From DATHTS01 sp041940425 (lineage in GTDB: Bacteria; Acidobacteriota; Blastocatellia; Pyrinomonadales; Pyrinomonadaceae): a DNA stretch of 64,000 bases. The stretch covers positions 1 to 64,000 of the forward strand of contig JBGTSF010000001.1 of assembly GCA_041940425.1 (NCBI GenBank). Direction: 5' to 3'. Made by a program: the position numbers and the translations under genes. The notes under the pieces are model-generated. The model did no database searches and was not told where the DNA came from. It saw only the letters and a program-made list of their open reading frames with translations. Positions 35,794-44,821 of the stretch are shown in pieces (the stretch's first letter is position 1; every line of letters starts with the position of its first letter).

Positions 35794-36480
35794 ATGGAAA
35801 AAATTCTTTCGACAATTATCTTTACGTTGTTGTTTAGTTTTTCCGCATTTGCACAAAATGAAAATTCGCAATGCCCGTCAATTACTATTGCCGGACCCAG
35901 CGAGGTTGTCCAACCCGATGAAATTATATTTTTTACTGCTACGATTAGCGGTGAAGTAAAAAATTACCAAACCAGATACAAATGGACGGTTGATAAAGGG
36001 ACGATTATTGAGGGACAAGGAACAACAGTAATTCGGGTTTCTACAGAAGGCTTGAGCGATACGACAGTCACGGCAATTTTCAAGATTGAAGGATTACCGA
36101 ATGATTGTATAAATGTAGATTCTGATATAGGAGTTATAGCCCCAAAATTACCATGGGAGCCAATTGACAGCTATAACAAAATTTCTTTCCCTGACGAGTT
36201 GGTAAGAATTGATAGCTTTTTAGTTAAACTGCATCGAAATTCAAATTATAAAGGTTTTATATGGATTGCAACTGATAAAGATGAAAGTTTTACAGATGTA
36301 AAAACCCATATCAAAAAATTAGTAAAACATATCAAACATAGAAAAATCTCACCGGGCAGAATAATTTTTTTGATCGAAAAAGCTGAATATCGCTCGACGA
36401 CAATATTTTATATGAATGAAGAAACAAAGCTACCTAAATGCGAAAATTGTGAAATTATAAAAGGCTCTGATTTGAAATAA
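35794..36480 (+). CDS. Secreted PKD-like domain protein of unknown function
   Basis: A 228-residue protein with a signal peptide (about 1-20, ending AFAQ). The N-terminal half (ITIAGPSEVVQPDEIIFFTATISG...YKWTVDKGTIIEGQGTTVIRVSTEG) has the PKD-like beta-sandwich pattern. The C-terminal half (GFIWIATDKDESFTDVKTHIKKLVKHI...KISPGRIIFLIEKAE) may be an OmpA-like variant without its usual peptidoglycan residues. The gene is clearly more AT-rich than its neighbours, hinting at recent acquisition. The 205-bp gap upstream is AT-rich and holds no gene. Confidence 0.7.
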   Translation: MEKILSTIIFTLLFSFSAFAQNENSQCPSITIAGPSEVVQPDEIIFFTATISGEVKNYQTRYKWTVDKGTIIEGQGTTVIRVSTEGLSDTTVTAIFKIEGLPNDCINVDSDIGVIAPKLPWEPIDSYNKISFPDELVRIDSFLVKLHRNSNYKGFIWIATDKDESFTDVKTHIKKLVKHIKHRKISPGRIIFLIEKAEYRSTTIFYMNEETKLPKCENCEIIKGSDLK

Positions 36481-36512
36481 TTTCGGTTTATAATGTGAAA
36501 ACCTGAATTTGT

Positions 36513-36887
36513 ATGAACGAAAACGCGCCATACAATATCAAACTCGAAGATCGCGGAGAATATCTGTATGCGCTGGTCGGCGGTGATAAACTCTCGCCCG
36601 AAATTGCCAAGATGTATTGGGACGAGATCGCCGAAAAATGCGCGGAACTCGAAAAATCGAAGATTTTGATCGAGAAAGATTTTCCGAGACACGTTTCCGC
36701 GCCGCAGATGTTGGAGATGGGCGTTTATCTCGGTTCGATCCTCGCCGGAAAAAAGATCGCTTTTCTGGACAGATACAAAAACGAAGAAGTCAACGAACTC
36801 GGAAAAGTAGTCGCCCGAAACGAAGGCGTGATAATGAAAGTTTTTGAAAACGTAAACGAAGCCGAAGAATGGCTGACCGGTTATTGA
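36513..36887 (+). CDS. STAS/SEC14-like small protein
   Basis: A 124-residue protein with the pattern seen in SpoIIAA-like/STAS-SEC14 proteins: YLYALVGGDKLSPEIAKMYWDEIAEKCAELEKSKILIEKDF in the first half and AFLDRYKNEEVNELGKVVARNEGVIMKVFENVNEAEEWL in the second. The closing NEAEEWL is frequent in this fold. A cytoplasmic ligand-binding or signalling role is possible but not proven. It follows the PKD-like gene by 32 bp on the same strand. Confidence 0.6.
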   Translation: MNENAPYNIKLEDRGEYLYALVGGDKLSPEIAKMYWDEIAEKCAELEKSKILIEKDFPRHVSAPQMLEMGVYLGSILAGKKIAFLDRYKNEEVNELGKVVARNEGVIMKVFENVNEAEEWLTGY

Positions 36888-36903
36888 GCAGGGGGCTTTT
36901 TTA

Positions 36904-36955
36904 GAAGAGGAGAAGAGGAGATTTTTGAGCATCGTTCAATCATCTCCTCTTCTTG
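36904..36955. repeat. Inverted repeat of GAAGAGGAGA words
   Basis: Left arm GAAGAGGAGAAGAGGAGATT pairs with AATCATCTCCTCTTC around a loop of about 18 nt, between the convergent STAS-like and sugar dehydrogenase genes. Confidence 0.8.
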
Positions 36956-36988
36956 ATTCCGCCCTTGCTGACGCGCGGGCTTCTGCTT

Positions 36989-38971
36989 CTATGGAGCGTC
37001 ATAGCGCGGCGCGGGCAGATCGCCGTTTGTTCCCCACTGCACGCCGAGGAACGAATTATTCGAACTTCGGAGGATATACCACGTTCCGTTTGACGGGCGA
37101 AATACTCCGACATCTTCGCGCGAGTCGCCGTCGTAATCGCCGACCACGGGAATGTCGCCTGCCGCGCCCCATTGCAGAGCCTGAACACTGTTGGTCATAC
37201 TCCGCAGGATATACCAGATATTGGTTGACGGGCGGAACACGGCTTGATCGGTTTTGCCGTCGCCGTCGTAATCTCCCGGCACGGGAATGTCTTCCGACAA
37301 ACCGAATTGGACAGCCGCAAAACTGTTATTCGTGCTGTTCAGACGATACCAGACACCGCTCGACGGGCGGTAAACCGATATATCGTATTTGCCGTCGCCG
37401 TCAAAATCTCCGGGCGCGGGAATGTCTTCCGATAAACCGAACTGAACGGCGGAAAAGGCGTTGTTGATACTGCTCTGCCGATACCAGATGCCGCTCGACG
37501 GGCGATAGACGACAAAATCCGCTTTCGAATCGCCGTCATAATCGCCCGCCGCCGGAATATCGCCCGCGAGACCGAAATTGACCGCGCCGGTCGTGCTGTC
37601 ACTGCTCCGAATAAAATACCAGGTGCCGTTTGACGGGCGGTAAAGAGCGACATCGGTTTTTCCGTCGCCGTCAAAATCTTCCGGTGTCGGGATGTCGCCG
37701 TCCAATCCGAATTGCAGACCGGAAGAAGCTCCGTTCGAGCTGTTGATGATATACCAAACCGCGTTTGACGGGCGGAAAACGCTGATGTCCGTCCGGGCAT
37801 CGCCGTCGAAATCGGCATTGGCTTCCGGCAGGACGATCTTTTCGACCGTGCCGCCAAGTCCGACGAGATAAAGCTCGCCGTCCTCGTCTTCGCCGAACGA
37901 AGAAATATTGCGCGAAGTGTCCTGAATCAAAATCTGCTGGCTGCCGGTCCATCTCCAATACTCGCCCGTGCAGTAATCGCCATAGATATACGTTCCGCCC
38001 GGAAAAGTCCGAAGTCCGCCGCGATAGACGTAGCCGCCCGTGATCGAACAGCGTCCGCCTGAATGATTGTATTGAAAGAGCGGCGCGATGTAATTAGCCG
38101 GAGTGCAGAGACCGGGATCAATGTTCGTACAGTTCGTTCCTTCGTAAACGCGCCAGCCGTAATTTCCGCCGCGCGTGATGAGATCAACCTCTTCGATGGC
38201 GTTTTGCCCGACATCGCCCGCCCAGAGATCGGACGGATTGGCGCGGTCAAACGACCAGCGAAACGGATTTCTGACACCGATCGCGTAAATTTCGTCCGCG
38301 CCGTTTACGCCGACATACGGATTGTCGGGCGGATTTGTATAAGCCGGAACGGACGGCGGTTCCGCCAGAGTCGGCGTGATGCGCAGGAATTTTCCGAGCA
38401 GTGAATTGACATCCTGAGCGCGGTTGTTCGGATCGTTTCCCGAACCGCCGTCGCCCATTCCGATATACAGATTGTCCGTGCCGTTGTCGTTACGAAATTC
38501 GATCATCCCGCCGTTGTGATTCGAAAAATCCTGCGCGATGGTGATGATGATCGCTTCGCTGTTAATGTCGCCGACCGTGTTGTTATTGGTCGCCTTGTAA
38601 CGCGCGATGACGGTTGCGCCGTCCGATTGGCGCGTGTAATTGACAAAGAAAAAACTGTTCGTCGCAAACTGCGGGTGAAACGCCAAACCCAAAAGACCGC
38701 GTTCGCTTCCCGACTGGCTGACCTTTGAAGAAAGGTCTATAAAATTGGTCGCCACTGTCGAGCCGGGCTGAACGATCTTGATAATGCCGCGTTGCTGGAC
38801 AACGAAAATGCGCCGCGAACCGTCTTTCGCGTGCGTCAAAAAAAGCGGCGAACTCAAGCCCGACAAAAACGGTTGAAGACGCGGTGTCGGCTGCGGCGTC
38901 TGCCCGAAAATGTTTCCGGCGAAGATTGCCGAACATAAAAATAAAATTGCCCAAAACCCTGTTTTTTTCAT
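36989..38971 (-). CDS. Secreted PQQ-type sugar dehydrogenase with FG-GAP-like repeats
   Basis: A 660-residue protein. A signal peptide (about 1-23, ending IFGQ) leads to a glucose/sorbosone dehydrogenase propeller (about 30-385) with LSSPLFLTHAKDGSRRIFVVQQ, GLLGLAFHPQF and NHNGGMIEF, a family that uses PQQ to oxidise sugars. The C-terminal 265 residues are six repeats of about 44-47 residues with a D-x-DGD-x3-D calcium loop and (V/L)(F/Y)RPS(N/S)G.WY. These FG-GAP/VCBS-type repeats are abundant in Blastocatellia. It is preceded by a 296-bp gap in which no gene is seen. Confidence 0.9.
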   Translation of the reverse strand: MKKTGFWAILFLCSAIFAGNIFGQTPQPTPRLQPFLSGLSSPLFLTHAKDGSRRIFVVQQRGIIKIVQPGSTVATNFIDLSSKVSQSGSERGLLGLAFHPQFATNSFFFVNYTRQSDGATVIARYKATNNNTVGDINSEAIIITIAQDFSNHNGGMIEFRNDNGTDNLYIGMGDGGSGNDPNNRAQDVNSLLGKFLRITPTLAEPPSVPAYTNPPDNPYVGVNGADEIYAIGVRNPFRWSFDRANPSDLWAGDVGQNAIEEVDLITRGGNYGWRVYEGTNCTNIDPGLCTPANYIAPLFQYNHSGGRCSITGGYVYRGGLRTFPGGTYIYGDYCTGEYWRWTGSQQILIQDTSRNISSFGEDEDGELYLVGLGGTVEKIVLPEANADFDGDARTDISVFRPSNAVWYIINSSNGASSGLQFGLDGDIPTPEDFDGDGKTDVALYRPSNGTWYFIRSSDSTTGAVNFGLAGDIPAAGDYDGDSKADFVVYRPSSGIWYRQSSINNAFSAVQFGLSEDIPAPGDFDGDGKYDISVYRPSSGVWYRLNSTNNSFAAVQFGLSEDIPVPGDYDGDGKTDQAVFRPSTNIWYILRSMTNSVQALQWGAAGDIPVVGDYDGDSREDVGVFRPSNGTWYILRSSNNSFLGVQWGTNGDLPAPRYDAP

Positions 38972-39267
38972 TTCATTTCTCCTAAGAATTTTTATCCGGC
39001 TTTTTCGCCTTGCCTCGTTTCGGTTTCATATTTGAAAATTTATTCGCCGCCGTGCGATTTCCTAAAATATCGCGCAATTTGTGCAAGGCGTTTTACTGCT
39101 TGCGGTTGTTCGTCTTTGATAAGTTAGACGAAATAGCGAAAGCGATTGTCGGGAAAATTAACGCCACGCGGAAAAATTTTTATGATTTTCATAGCTGTTG
39201 TTTCAGAAACCGGAAAAGGGGCTGATTGAAAGATTCTACCGATTTGCAAGCGGTAAAGGCAAATGAT

Positions 39268-40344
39268 TTACAGACGATAGCGGACTTTTTTCTTTTTCAA
39301 TTTTTCGTCCTCGTTCTCAAAATTCTGCAATCGCAAAGTAACGTCCGCCGTCATTTCCAAATCCGATTGTTTGCCTTGTTTCAAATGATATGTTCCGGCG
39401 GCGGCGATCATCGCCGCGTTATCGGTCGAGAGATGTTTTGACGGGAAATAGACCGGCACGCCGAAATCCTTTCCGAACTTTTCCGCGGCTTCGCGCAGAG
39501 CCGTATTGCACGCCACGCCGCCCGCGACGATCAGCGTTTGCGGATTTAATTGCTCGGCGAGTTTTTCGACGTTTTTCATTAAAGATTTAATTACTGTTGC
39601 TTGAAAACTCGCGGCAATGTCCTTAATTTGTTGATTCGGAATTTCGTTTTCTTGAACCGGAGAAATTTCGTTGTCTTTCAGATAACGCATGACGGCGGTT
39701 TTCAGACCGCTGAAACTGAAATCCGGTCGTCCGTCGGAAATCTTCGCAACCGGAAATTTTATTTTTTCGGCATTGCCTTCGCGCGCAAGCCGCTCGATGA
39801 CAGGTCCGCCCGGATAAGACAGCCCGAGCATCTTGCCGACCTTATCGAACGCTTCACCCGCCGCGTCATCGCGCGTCCGGGAAACGACCTTGTATTTGCC
39901 TTCTTCGGGAACGAAAAAAAGATTCGTATGCCCGCCCGAAACGATAAGCGCGAGCGCGGGATATTTAATCGGCGGATTTTCAAACGCGACCGAATAGACA
40001 TGACCTTCGATGTGATTGACGCCGATGAAAGGAATGTCGAGTCCCCACGCGAGAGCTTTGGCAAAATTTACGCCGACCAGAAGCGAACCGATAAGCCCCG
40101 GACCTTGCGTAACGGCGACCGCGTCCAAATCCTGAAACGTGATTCCGGCTTCTTCGATTGCCTGTTTTGTTACAGGTTCGATCTTTTCGAGATGCTCGCG
40201 CGAAGCGAGATCAGGCACGACACCGCCGAACGGGCGATGCAATTCGATCTGCGACGCGATGACCGACGAGAGAATCTCCCGCCCGTCGCGCACGACCGCG
40301 GCGGCTGTTTCATCGCAAGAACTTTCGATACCTAGGACCAACAT
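39268..40344 (-). CDS. tsaD: tRNA threonylcarbamoyladenosine transferase TsaD
   Basis: A 358-residue enzyme transferring threonylcarbamoyl to A37 of ANN-decoding tRNAs. The N-terminal MLVLGIESSCDETAAAVV, the metal-binding HIEGH (GVNHIEGHVYSVA), LIVSGGHTNLFF and VAGGVACNTALREA are diagnostic. The last residues (KLKKKKVRYRL) make a basic tail. It needs TsaB/TsaE/TsaC, none of which lie here. The 114-bp gap upstream contains an inverted repeat. Confidence 0.96.
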   Translation of the reverse strand: MLVLGIESSCDETAAAVVRDGREILSSVIASQIELHRPFGGVVPDLASREHLEKIEPVTKQAIEEAGITFQDLDAVAVTQGPGLIGSLLVGVNFAKALAWGLDIPFIGVNHIEGHVYSVAFENPPIKYPALALIVSGGHTNLFFVPEEGKYKVVSRTRDDAAGEAFDKVGKMLGLSYPGGPVIERLAREGNAEKIKFPVAKISDGRPDFSFSGLKTAVMRYLKDNEISPVQENEIPNQQIKDIAASFQATVIKSLMKNVEKLAEQLNPQTLIVAGGVACNTALREAAEKFGKDFGVPVYFPSKHLSTDNAAMIAAAGTYHLKQGKQSDLEMTADVTLRLQNFENEDEKLKKKKVRYRL

Positions 40345-40393
40345 AAATTGGATTACAAATTACAAATTAAAAAAACAAAAACTTTTGCAATAG

Positions 40394-40438
40394 AAAAGTG
40401 GAAAATGAAAACCGGACTCGTTTTCATTTTCCACTTTC
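40394..40438. repeat. Inverted repeat upstream of tsaD
   Basis: AAAAGTGGAAAATGAAAAC (40394-40412) and its complement (40420-40438) match at 18 of 19 positions with a 7-nt loop. It lies between the small membrane protein and tsaD. Confidence 0.87.
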
Positions 40439-40458
40439 CGTTTTTCGTTTTTCGTTGG

Positions 40459-40668
40459 TTATTGTCTTTTCTGTTCGACTTCCGCCGGAGATTTGACGGG
40501 CGCGTCGTCGGTCGCCGTTTTCAAAAATCCGCCGAGCAGTAATATCGCCGCAATAATCACAAACGCCGCCACGCTCAACAAAGCCCAAATCACTCCGCGA
40601 TACGACTTTGCCGTATCTTCCCTGACAACCGTGTCCTCACCGTCAACCTTGATCACATCTTTCGCCAT
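40459..40668 (-). CDS. Small single-helix membrane protein
   Basis: A 69-residue protein: a charged N-terminus (MAKDVIKVDGEDTVVREDTAKSYRG written as a basic/acidic mix), one membrane helix (VIWALLSVAAFVIIAAILLL) and a short polar tail. An AGGAGA ribosome binding site 8 bp before the ATG supports translation. No family was recognised. It is between the STAND gene and tsaD on the same strand. Confidence 0.7.
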   Translation of the reverse strand: MAKDVIKVDGEDTVVREDTAKSYRGVIWALLSVAAFVIIAAILLLGGFLKTATDDAPVKSPAEVEQKRQ

Positions 40669-40780
40669 TAAAATTTTCTCCTAATGCCTGTTTTTCTATT
40701 ACTTTATAACCTTTCGCGGACAAAATCAAAAACTGCTTAAATCAAATCAGGAAAAACGCTTTCTATCGGCTTCCCGCTGC

Positions 40781-43726
40781 TTAAATAAAATCGTCCTTGA
40801 TATTTCCGGCGTGAAATTCGTCTTCCGGATCAATCTCAACTTCCGGCATCGGCTCGAATTTCGACACATCAAAAGGCGGCATAACAGGTTCGGGCGCGCC
40901 CAATTCCAGAAGCTGTTTCCGCGCATTGATAAGTCCCCAGTGATATGCGAACGGCGGACCGTCGCACCACGCCAGTTCAAATGCTTTTGTCGCGGCTTTG
41001 ACTGCTTCGGTTGGATTGCCTTTATCGCGCTCGATCTGCGCCAGAATGTTACAGGCATCGGCGTGAAACAACGGGTAAGGTCCGCGCTCCGCCATTTCCC
41101 ATATATCATCAAGAAATTCACGAGCCGCCGGAATATCGCCTTGTTGCCGTCGTAAATCAGCCAATCCAATCAGCGCGCTAAGTTCTTCTTCGAGCAGATT
41201 TGCTCTTCGGGAAAGTGTCAGAGTGCGATGCAGATGCTCGTCGGCTGTCGGAAAATCTCCTGATTTCAAAGCCGCCTCGCCTCGTAAACGAATTGCCTCG
41301 ATATATCCGGTTTCATAAATAAAAGGAATTTGGGAATACTCAAAAGCCCGGTCAGCGAATAAAGCGGCATCTTTTATATTGCCTGTCCAGAGAAACAGCT
41401 TAGCCATCTTTCCACTCACATATCCGTTCCACTGTATCGTGCCGTGATCAGGAACGATATTTAACGCCCGCCTTAACGCTTTAAGGGAAGCATTTACTTC
41501 TCCATGCGTGGCGAATGCGACTCCGAGCCAATTAAGACTTGTCATTTCGTCGAATAAACTGCCTTCTTCGCGAACAATGGTTAACGCCTGACGAGAATTG
41601 TTTTCGGATTCGTAAAGATTTCCCAGGATTATATTTACTGAAGAGAGGTTTTTCAATCCGATAGTAAGATTACTGGTGTCGTTCAGTTCAGACCGGATTT
41701 GCATACCACGGCGATAAAATTGAATTGCGCGGTCCGGTTGTCCGCAAAGTTTATAGCTTAACGCCAAAACATTAAGCGCGTAAGCCTGATCGGACGGATC
41801 ATTCATACGCGGTAATTTGTCCAATCCGTCAGGAAAGAGCATCTCTATCAATTCGATCCGTTGAAGGCTGGAATTTAGGCGATACAAAGTTGCTTCGTCC
41901 AATCGCTGGTGAAAGACAGTTAAAGCGTCGTCATAACGCCCTAAGCCGATCAGCGTGTTATACAATTCGATACCGGTCGTCAGGTCTTCAAGGCTGTTCA
42001 CTTTCGTATAGTCGGGAATCGGAGGCAGGGCTTCAAAATGCTCCTGCATTGTTGTATAAACGCCGCGCCGCGTATCGTCGCCCAATTTGCTCCAGACGAC
42101 ACCGCGCACGATCGGGTGCAGGTCGTAGCGATTCGCTTGTTTGTCCCAGCCGATCAATCCGCGGTCTTCCAACTCCGTCAAAACTCCGTCCAGTTCGTCA
42201 TCATCGGCGCACGGCTTATTTTCTCCGATCAGCAGGGCGGCGAGCGTATCATATTGGGCGGGCATTCTGAACGCGGCGATGATTTGAAGCGGCGGAAGCG
42301 TTTTGTCGTCCAAACCCAGCAGGGCAAAATCCATCACGTGCGCCATCGCGTCCTGCAGATGCGGAAATTCGGTCGGATCGAATCGCGGATTCGCTTCGCG
42401 CCATTTTTCAAAATCGCCCGGCGCGCGCCGATACCGTTTTACTTCTCCCGCTAATGCTTGAATAAGCAAAGGATGTTTGTCAAAAGTAGCAAAAAGCGGC
42501 AAAAGCAGATCGCGCGCGCCGCTTACGTCAAAGGCGCGCCAGAGTTCGACCGCGTCTTCGTCGGTCAAGCCGGTCAGTTCGATCCGGGAACAGTTCGGTA
42601 TCGGGTCGCCGCCATTGGTTTCGAGTTCATCGGGATAAAGGCGCGTGCTGATCAAAATACGCGAATTTCCGATCTGCGCGAGTTTTCTTAAAAATCGTCC
42701 GGCGCGCGGGTCAGCCGTCTTACGCAGATTTCCTTGATTTTCTACCTCGCTGTCTTTAAGACGGGCGGCATCCGCCCGCGCGTAAGCAATCGTAATGCGC
42801 TCCAGCCCGTCGAGGACAATTAGAAAAGGCTCCTGGTCGAGCGCGAATAACAGTTGCGTTTCGCGTTCCGGCGCGGGAATCTTCTGAATTTCTTCCAGTG
42901 GTCGGCGCGATACATAAGCCAAAGCACGGGTCAGAAAATTTTCAAACGTCGCGTCGGATTCGTAAAAACTCCACCACATACTTCCGGCGAGCGGGTTCAT
43001 CTCCTGGGGCGCGATGTCGTTAAACCATTTCCAGGTCAGCGCGCTCTTACCCATTCCGCCGATGGCGACGATGTTTAGAATACGGGTTTGACAAATTTCC
43101 GAATCCGGTTTGGCAACCCAATCGGTCAACAAACTCAGCTCCGGCTGTCGTCCGATCAGGTTGTGCGTTTCCAGCAGTGTATAAGGATGAGCGATAAAGG
43201 CTTTGGGCGGGACGGGAATATCGCTGATGTAATGAAATTTCTCAAGGTCGGGTTCGCGGAGCTGCGACAGGCTGTTAATAACATGGGCGCGCAGGTCGGC
43301 GGGCGATTTGAAAAAGTTGACGACTCTTTCGACTTCCACACTGCTTTTAAGTTTGCCGAGTTTGACCGCGCCTTCGCCTTGTTCCACATCGTCAATCGTG
43401 AGCGGATGCGTTTTGTCAATCAGAAAGATGAGGCGCGGAATCTTGCGCTCGACGGCGCGGTCATATTCCATTTCGGTGATAGAAATCTGCTGCGGATTGT
43501 TCTCTTTCGGCACATAACCGTAGCGGTGCGCTATGATGCCGATATAAATATCCGCTTCATCCACCAGTTTTAGCGAAACTGAAATCGCCTCCGCATCGCT
43601 GGCAGGCAGATGTTCCATCATCACCGGGAACATACCCTGACGCAGACAGGCATCCAGCACTTCCTGACGATGTTCCGGCAGGTCGCGCGCTGTACTGCTG
43701 ATCATTACCTTTAGTTTGCTGGACAT
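40781..43726 (-). CDS. DUF4062-STAND NTPase-TPR protein (NLR-like)
   Basis: A 981-residue three-part protein. DUF4062 is at about 4-110 (KVMISSTARDLPEHR...ADIYIGIIAHRYGYVP). The STAND/NB-ARC-like ATPase (about 190-560) has a P-loop VAIGGMGKSAL (220-230), Walker B FLIVLDGLER (301-310), sensor RILISTR (356-362), the GLTDEDAVEL helix and an MHD-like LHPIVR (536-541). TPR repeats fill about 580-930. This effector-switch-sensor order is that of NLR-like proteins, many of which act in phage defence. A defence role here is inference. It has no visible Shine-Dalgarno and looks like a single-gene unit. Confidence 0.88.
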   Translation of the reverse strand: MSSKLKVMISSTARDLPEHRQEVLDACLRQGMFPVMMEHLPASDAEAISVSLKLVDEADIYIGIIAHRYGYVPKENNPQQISITEMEYDRAVERKIPRLIFLIDKTHPLTIDDVEQGEGAVKLGKLKSSVEVERVVNFFKSPADLRAHVINSLSQLREPDLEKFHYISDIPVPPKAFIAHPYTLLETHNLIGRQPELSLLTDWVAKPDSEICQTRILNIVAIGGMGKSALTWKWFNDIAPQEMNPLAGSMWWSFYESDATFENFLTRALAYVSRRPLEEIQKIPAPERETQLLFALDQEPFLIVLDGLERITIAYARADAARLKDSEVENQGNLRKTADPRAGRFLRKLAQIGNSRILISTRLYPDELETNGGDPIPNCSRIELTGLTDEDAVELWRAFDVSGARDLLLPLFATFDKHPLLIQALAGEVKRYRRAPGDFEKWREANPRFDPTEFPHLQDAMAHVMDFALLGLDDKTLPPLQIIAAFRMPAQYDTLAALLIGENKPCADDDELDGVLTELEDRGLIGWDKQANRYDLHPIVRGVVWSKLGDDTRRGVYTTMQEHFEALPPIPDYTKVNSLEDLTTGIELYNTLIGLGRYDDALTVFHQRLDEATLYRLNSSLQRIELIEMLFPDGLDKLPRMNDPSDQAYALNVLALSYKLCGQPDRAIQFYRRGMQIRSELNDTSNLTIGLKNLSSVNIILGNLYESENNSRQALTIVREEGSLFDEMTSLNWLGVAFATHGEVNASLKALRRALNIVPDHGTIQWNGYVSGKMAKLFLWTGNIKDAALFADRAFEYSQIPFIYETGYIEAIRLRGEAALKSGDFPTADEHLHRTLTLSRRANLLEEELSALIGLADLRRQQGDIPAAREFLDDIWEMAERGPYPLFHADACNILAQIERDKGNPTEAVKAATKAFELAWCDGPPFAYHWGLINARKQLLELGAPEPVMPPFDVSKFEPMPEVEIDPEDEFHAGNIKDDFI

Positions 43727-43825
43727 ATTTTTAGGAGCGACGGCATTTCAGGTAAATTTTTGTTTTAAAACGATAGATGTTTATACTATTTTTACCATTG
43801 ATTAATCAACAAAAATATTTATTTC

Positions 43826-44134
43826 TTAACGGTTCTCGCTTTGCCATATTTGCAAAATTTCCCAATTCTCGCGTGAAACTTCGATTCCATCGGGAAAATT
43901 TTTTAAAAAATCGCTTCTTAAATCGTCGGCTTTAGCTTTCAGATAATTATCCAAAGCCGTTTGATCAGGCGCGTGATATTGCACGCGGTAACGGTTTTCA
44001 TTTGAGCGCGTAAAAAACGCGCGGACGAAAAATCCCGTTTCCAAAAGGTCGGGAATATGCCGCTCGCGCATATATTTTTCGTATTCTTCGATCAAATCTT
44101 CGCGGACGGTGGCGGTTATTTCGTAAATTATCAT
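43826..44134 (-). CDS. DUF4286 family protein
   Basis: A 102-residue protein with the DUF4286 pattern: IIYEITATVREDLIEEYEKYMRERHIPDLLETGFF, then YRVQYHAPDQTALDNYLKAKADDLRSDFLKNFPDGIEVSRENWEIL, i.e. a ferredoxin-like alpha/beta fold. The family has no known activity. It lies upstream of the STAND gene on the same strand with a 99-bp gap and is divergent from the Uma2-type gene. Confidence 0.85.
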   Translation of the reverse strand: MIIYEITATVREDLIEEYEKYMRERHIPDLLETGFFVRAFFTRSNENRYRVQYHAPDQTALDNYLKAKADDLRSDFLKNFPDGIEVSRENWEILQIWQSENR

Positions 44135-44216
44135 TTTTTTACAATATATCTGATTTTAACTGCTTGCGAAAATAAAAAAAAATTGCGTGAATGCATTTTT
44201 AAAGTAAAATAAGTCT

Positions 44217-44813
44217 ATGGGATTAGCCAAGCAGAAGCCGAAATCTTATATGCCCGAAGAATATCTGAAATTTGAGCGCGAAAACGAAACGCGCCACGAA
44301 TTTTTTGACGGCGAAATTTATGCAATGGCGGGCGAAAGTCTTTCGCACAGCCAGATTTGTATAAACTTGGCGGGCGAAGTTCGGGCTAAATTAAAAGGCA
44401 CAAATTGTCAGGCACTCTCACCGAATATGAAAGTCCGCTCCGAAAATAAAGGGATGTTTGCTTATCCCGATTTGACGATCGTGTGCGGTCAGCCGATCTT
44501 TCACGATCAACAAAAAGACGTTTTACTTAATCCGAAAATAATTTTTGAAGTGCTTTCACCCTCGACCGAACGCTACGACCAAACCAAAAAGTTTTTCCGT
44601 TACCGGAAGGAACTGCCGAGCCTTACCGATTATATTCTGATCTATCAAAACACGCCGTTTATCGAACACCACGAAAAACAATCCGACGGACGCTGGCTGC
44701 ATAACGCGGCTGACGGAATTACGGATAGTTTGAGAATTGCTTCAATAGAAATCGAACTGAAACTAGAAGAAATTTACGACAGAGTTGAATTTGAAGAAGA
44801 AAACTTGGAATAA
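44217..44813 (+). CDS. Uma2 family (DUF820) putative nuclease
   Basis: A 198-residue PD-(D/E)xK-fold protein of the Uma2/DUF820 family. The pattern is EEYLKFERENETRHEFFDGEIYAMAGES near the start, YPDLTIVCGQP for the active-site aspartate and IIFEVLSPSTERYDQTKKFFRYR for the E-x-L/S...K part. The family is frequent in Cyanobacteria and other environmental bacteria, often in many copies, and its biological role is unsettled. It lies 8 bp upstream of the kinase gene on the same strand, so the two are probably co-transcribed. Confidence 0.87.
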   Translation: MGLAKQKPKSYMPEEYLKFERENETRHEFFDGEIYAMAGESLSHSQICINLAGEVRAKLKGTNCQALSPNMKVRSENKGMFAYPDLTIVCGQPIFHDQQKDVLLNPKIIFEVLSPSTERYDQTKKFFRYRKELPSLTDYILIYQNTPFIEHHEKQSDGRWLHNAADGITDSLRIASIEIELKLEEIYDRVEFEEENLE

Positions 44814-44821
44814 AAATCTCT

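Noticed and set aside
36925..37467. Plus-strand ORF of 180 codons, rich in Arg/Cys/Thr
   Set aside because: It is the antisense reading of the FG-GAP-like repeats of the sugar dehydrogenase; its apparent repeats come from those.
37000..37850. Periodic DNA of about 135-bp units suggesting a direct-repeat array
   Set aside because: Explained by protein-level FG-GAP-like repeats encoded on the minus strand.
39010..39225. Plus-strand ORF of 71 codons in the gap before tsaD
   Set aside because: No ribosome binding site, no recognisable protein pattern, and Phe/Arg/Lys-rich composition like non-coding frames.
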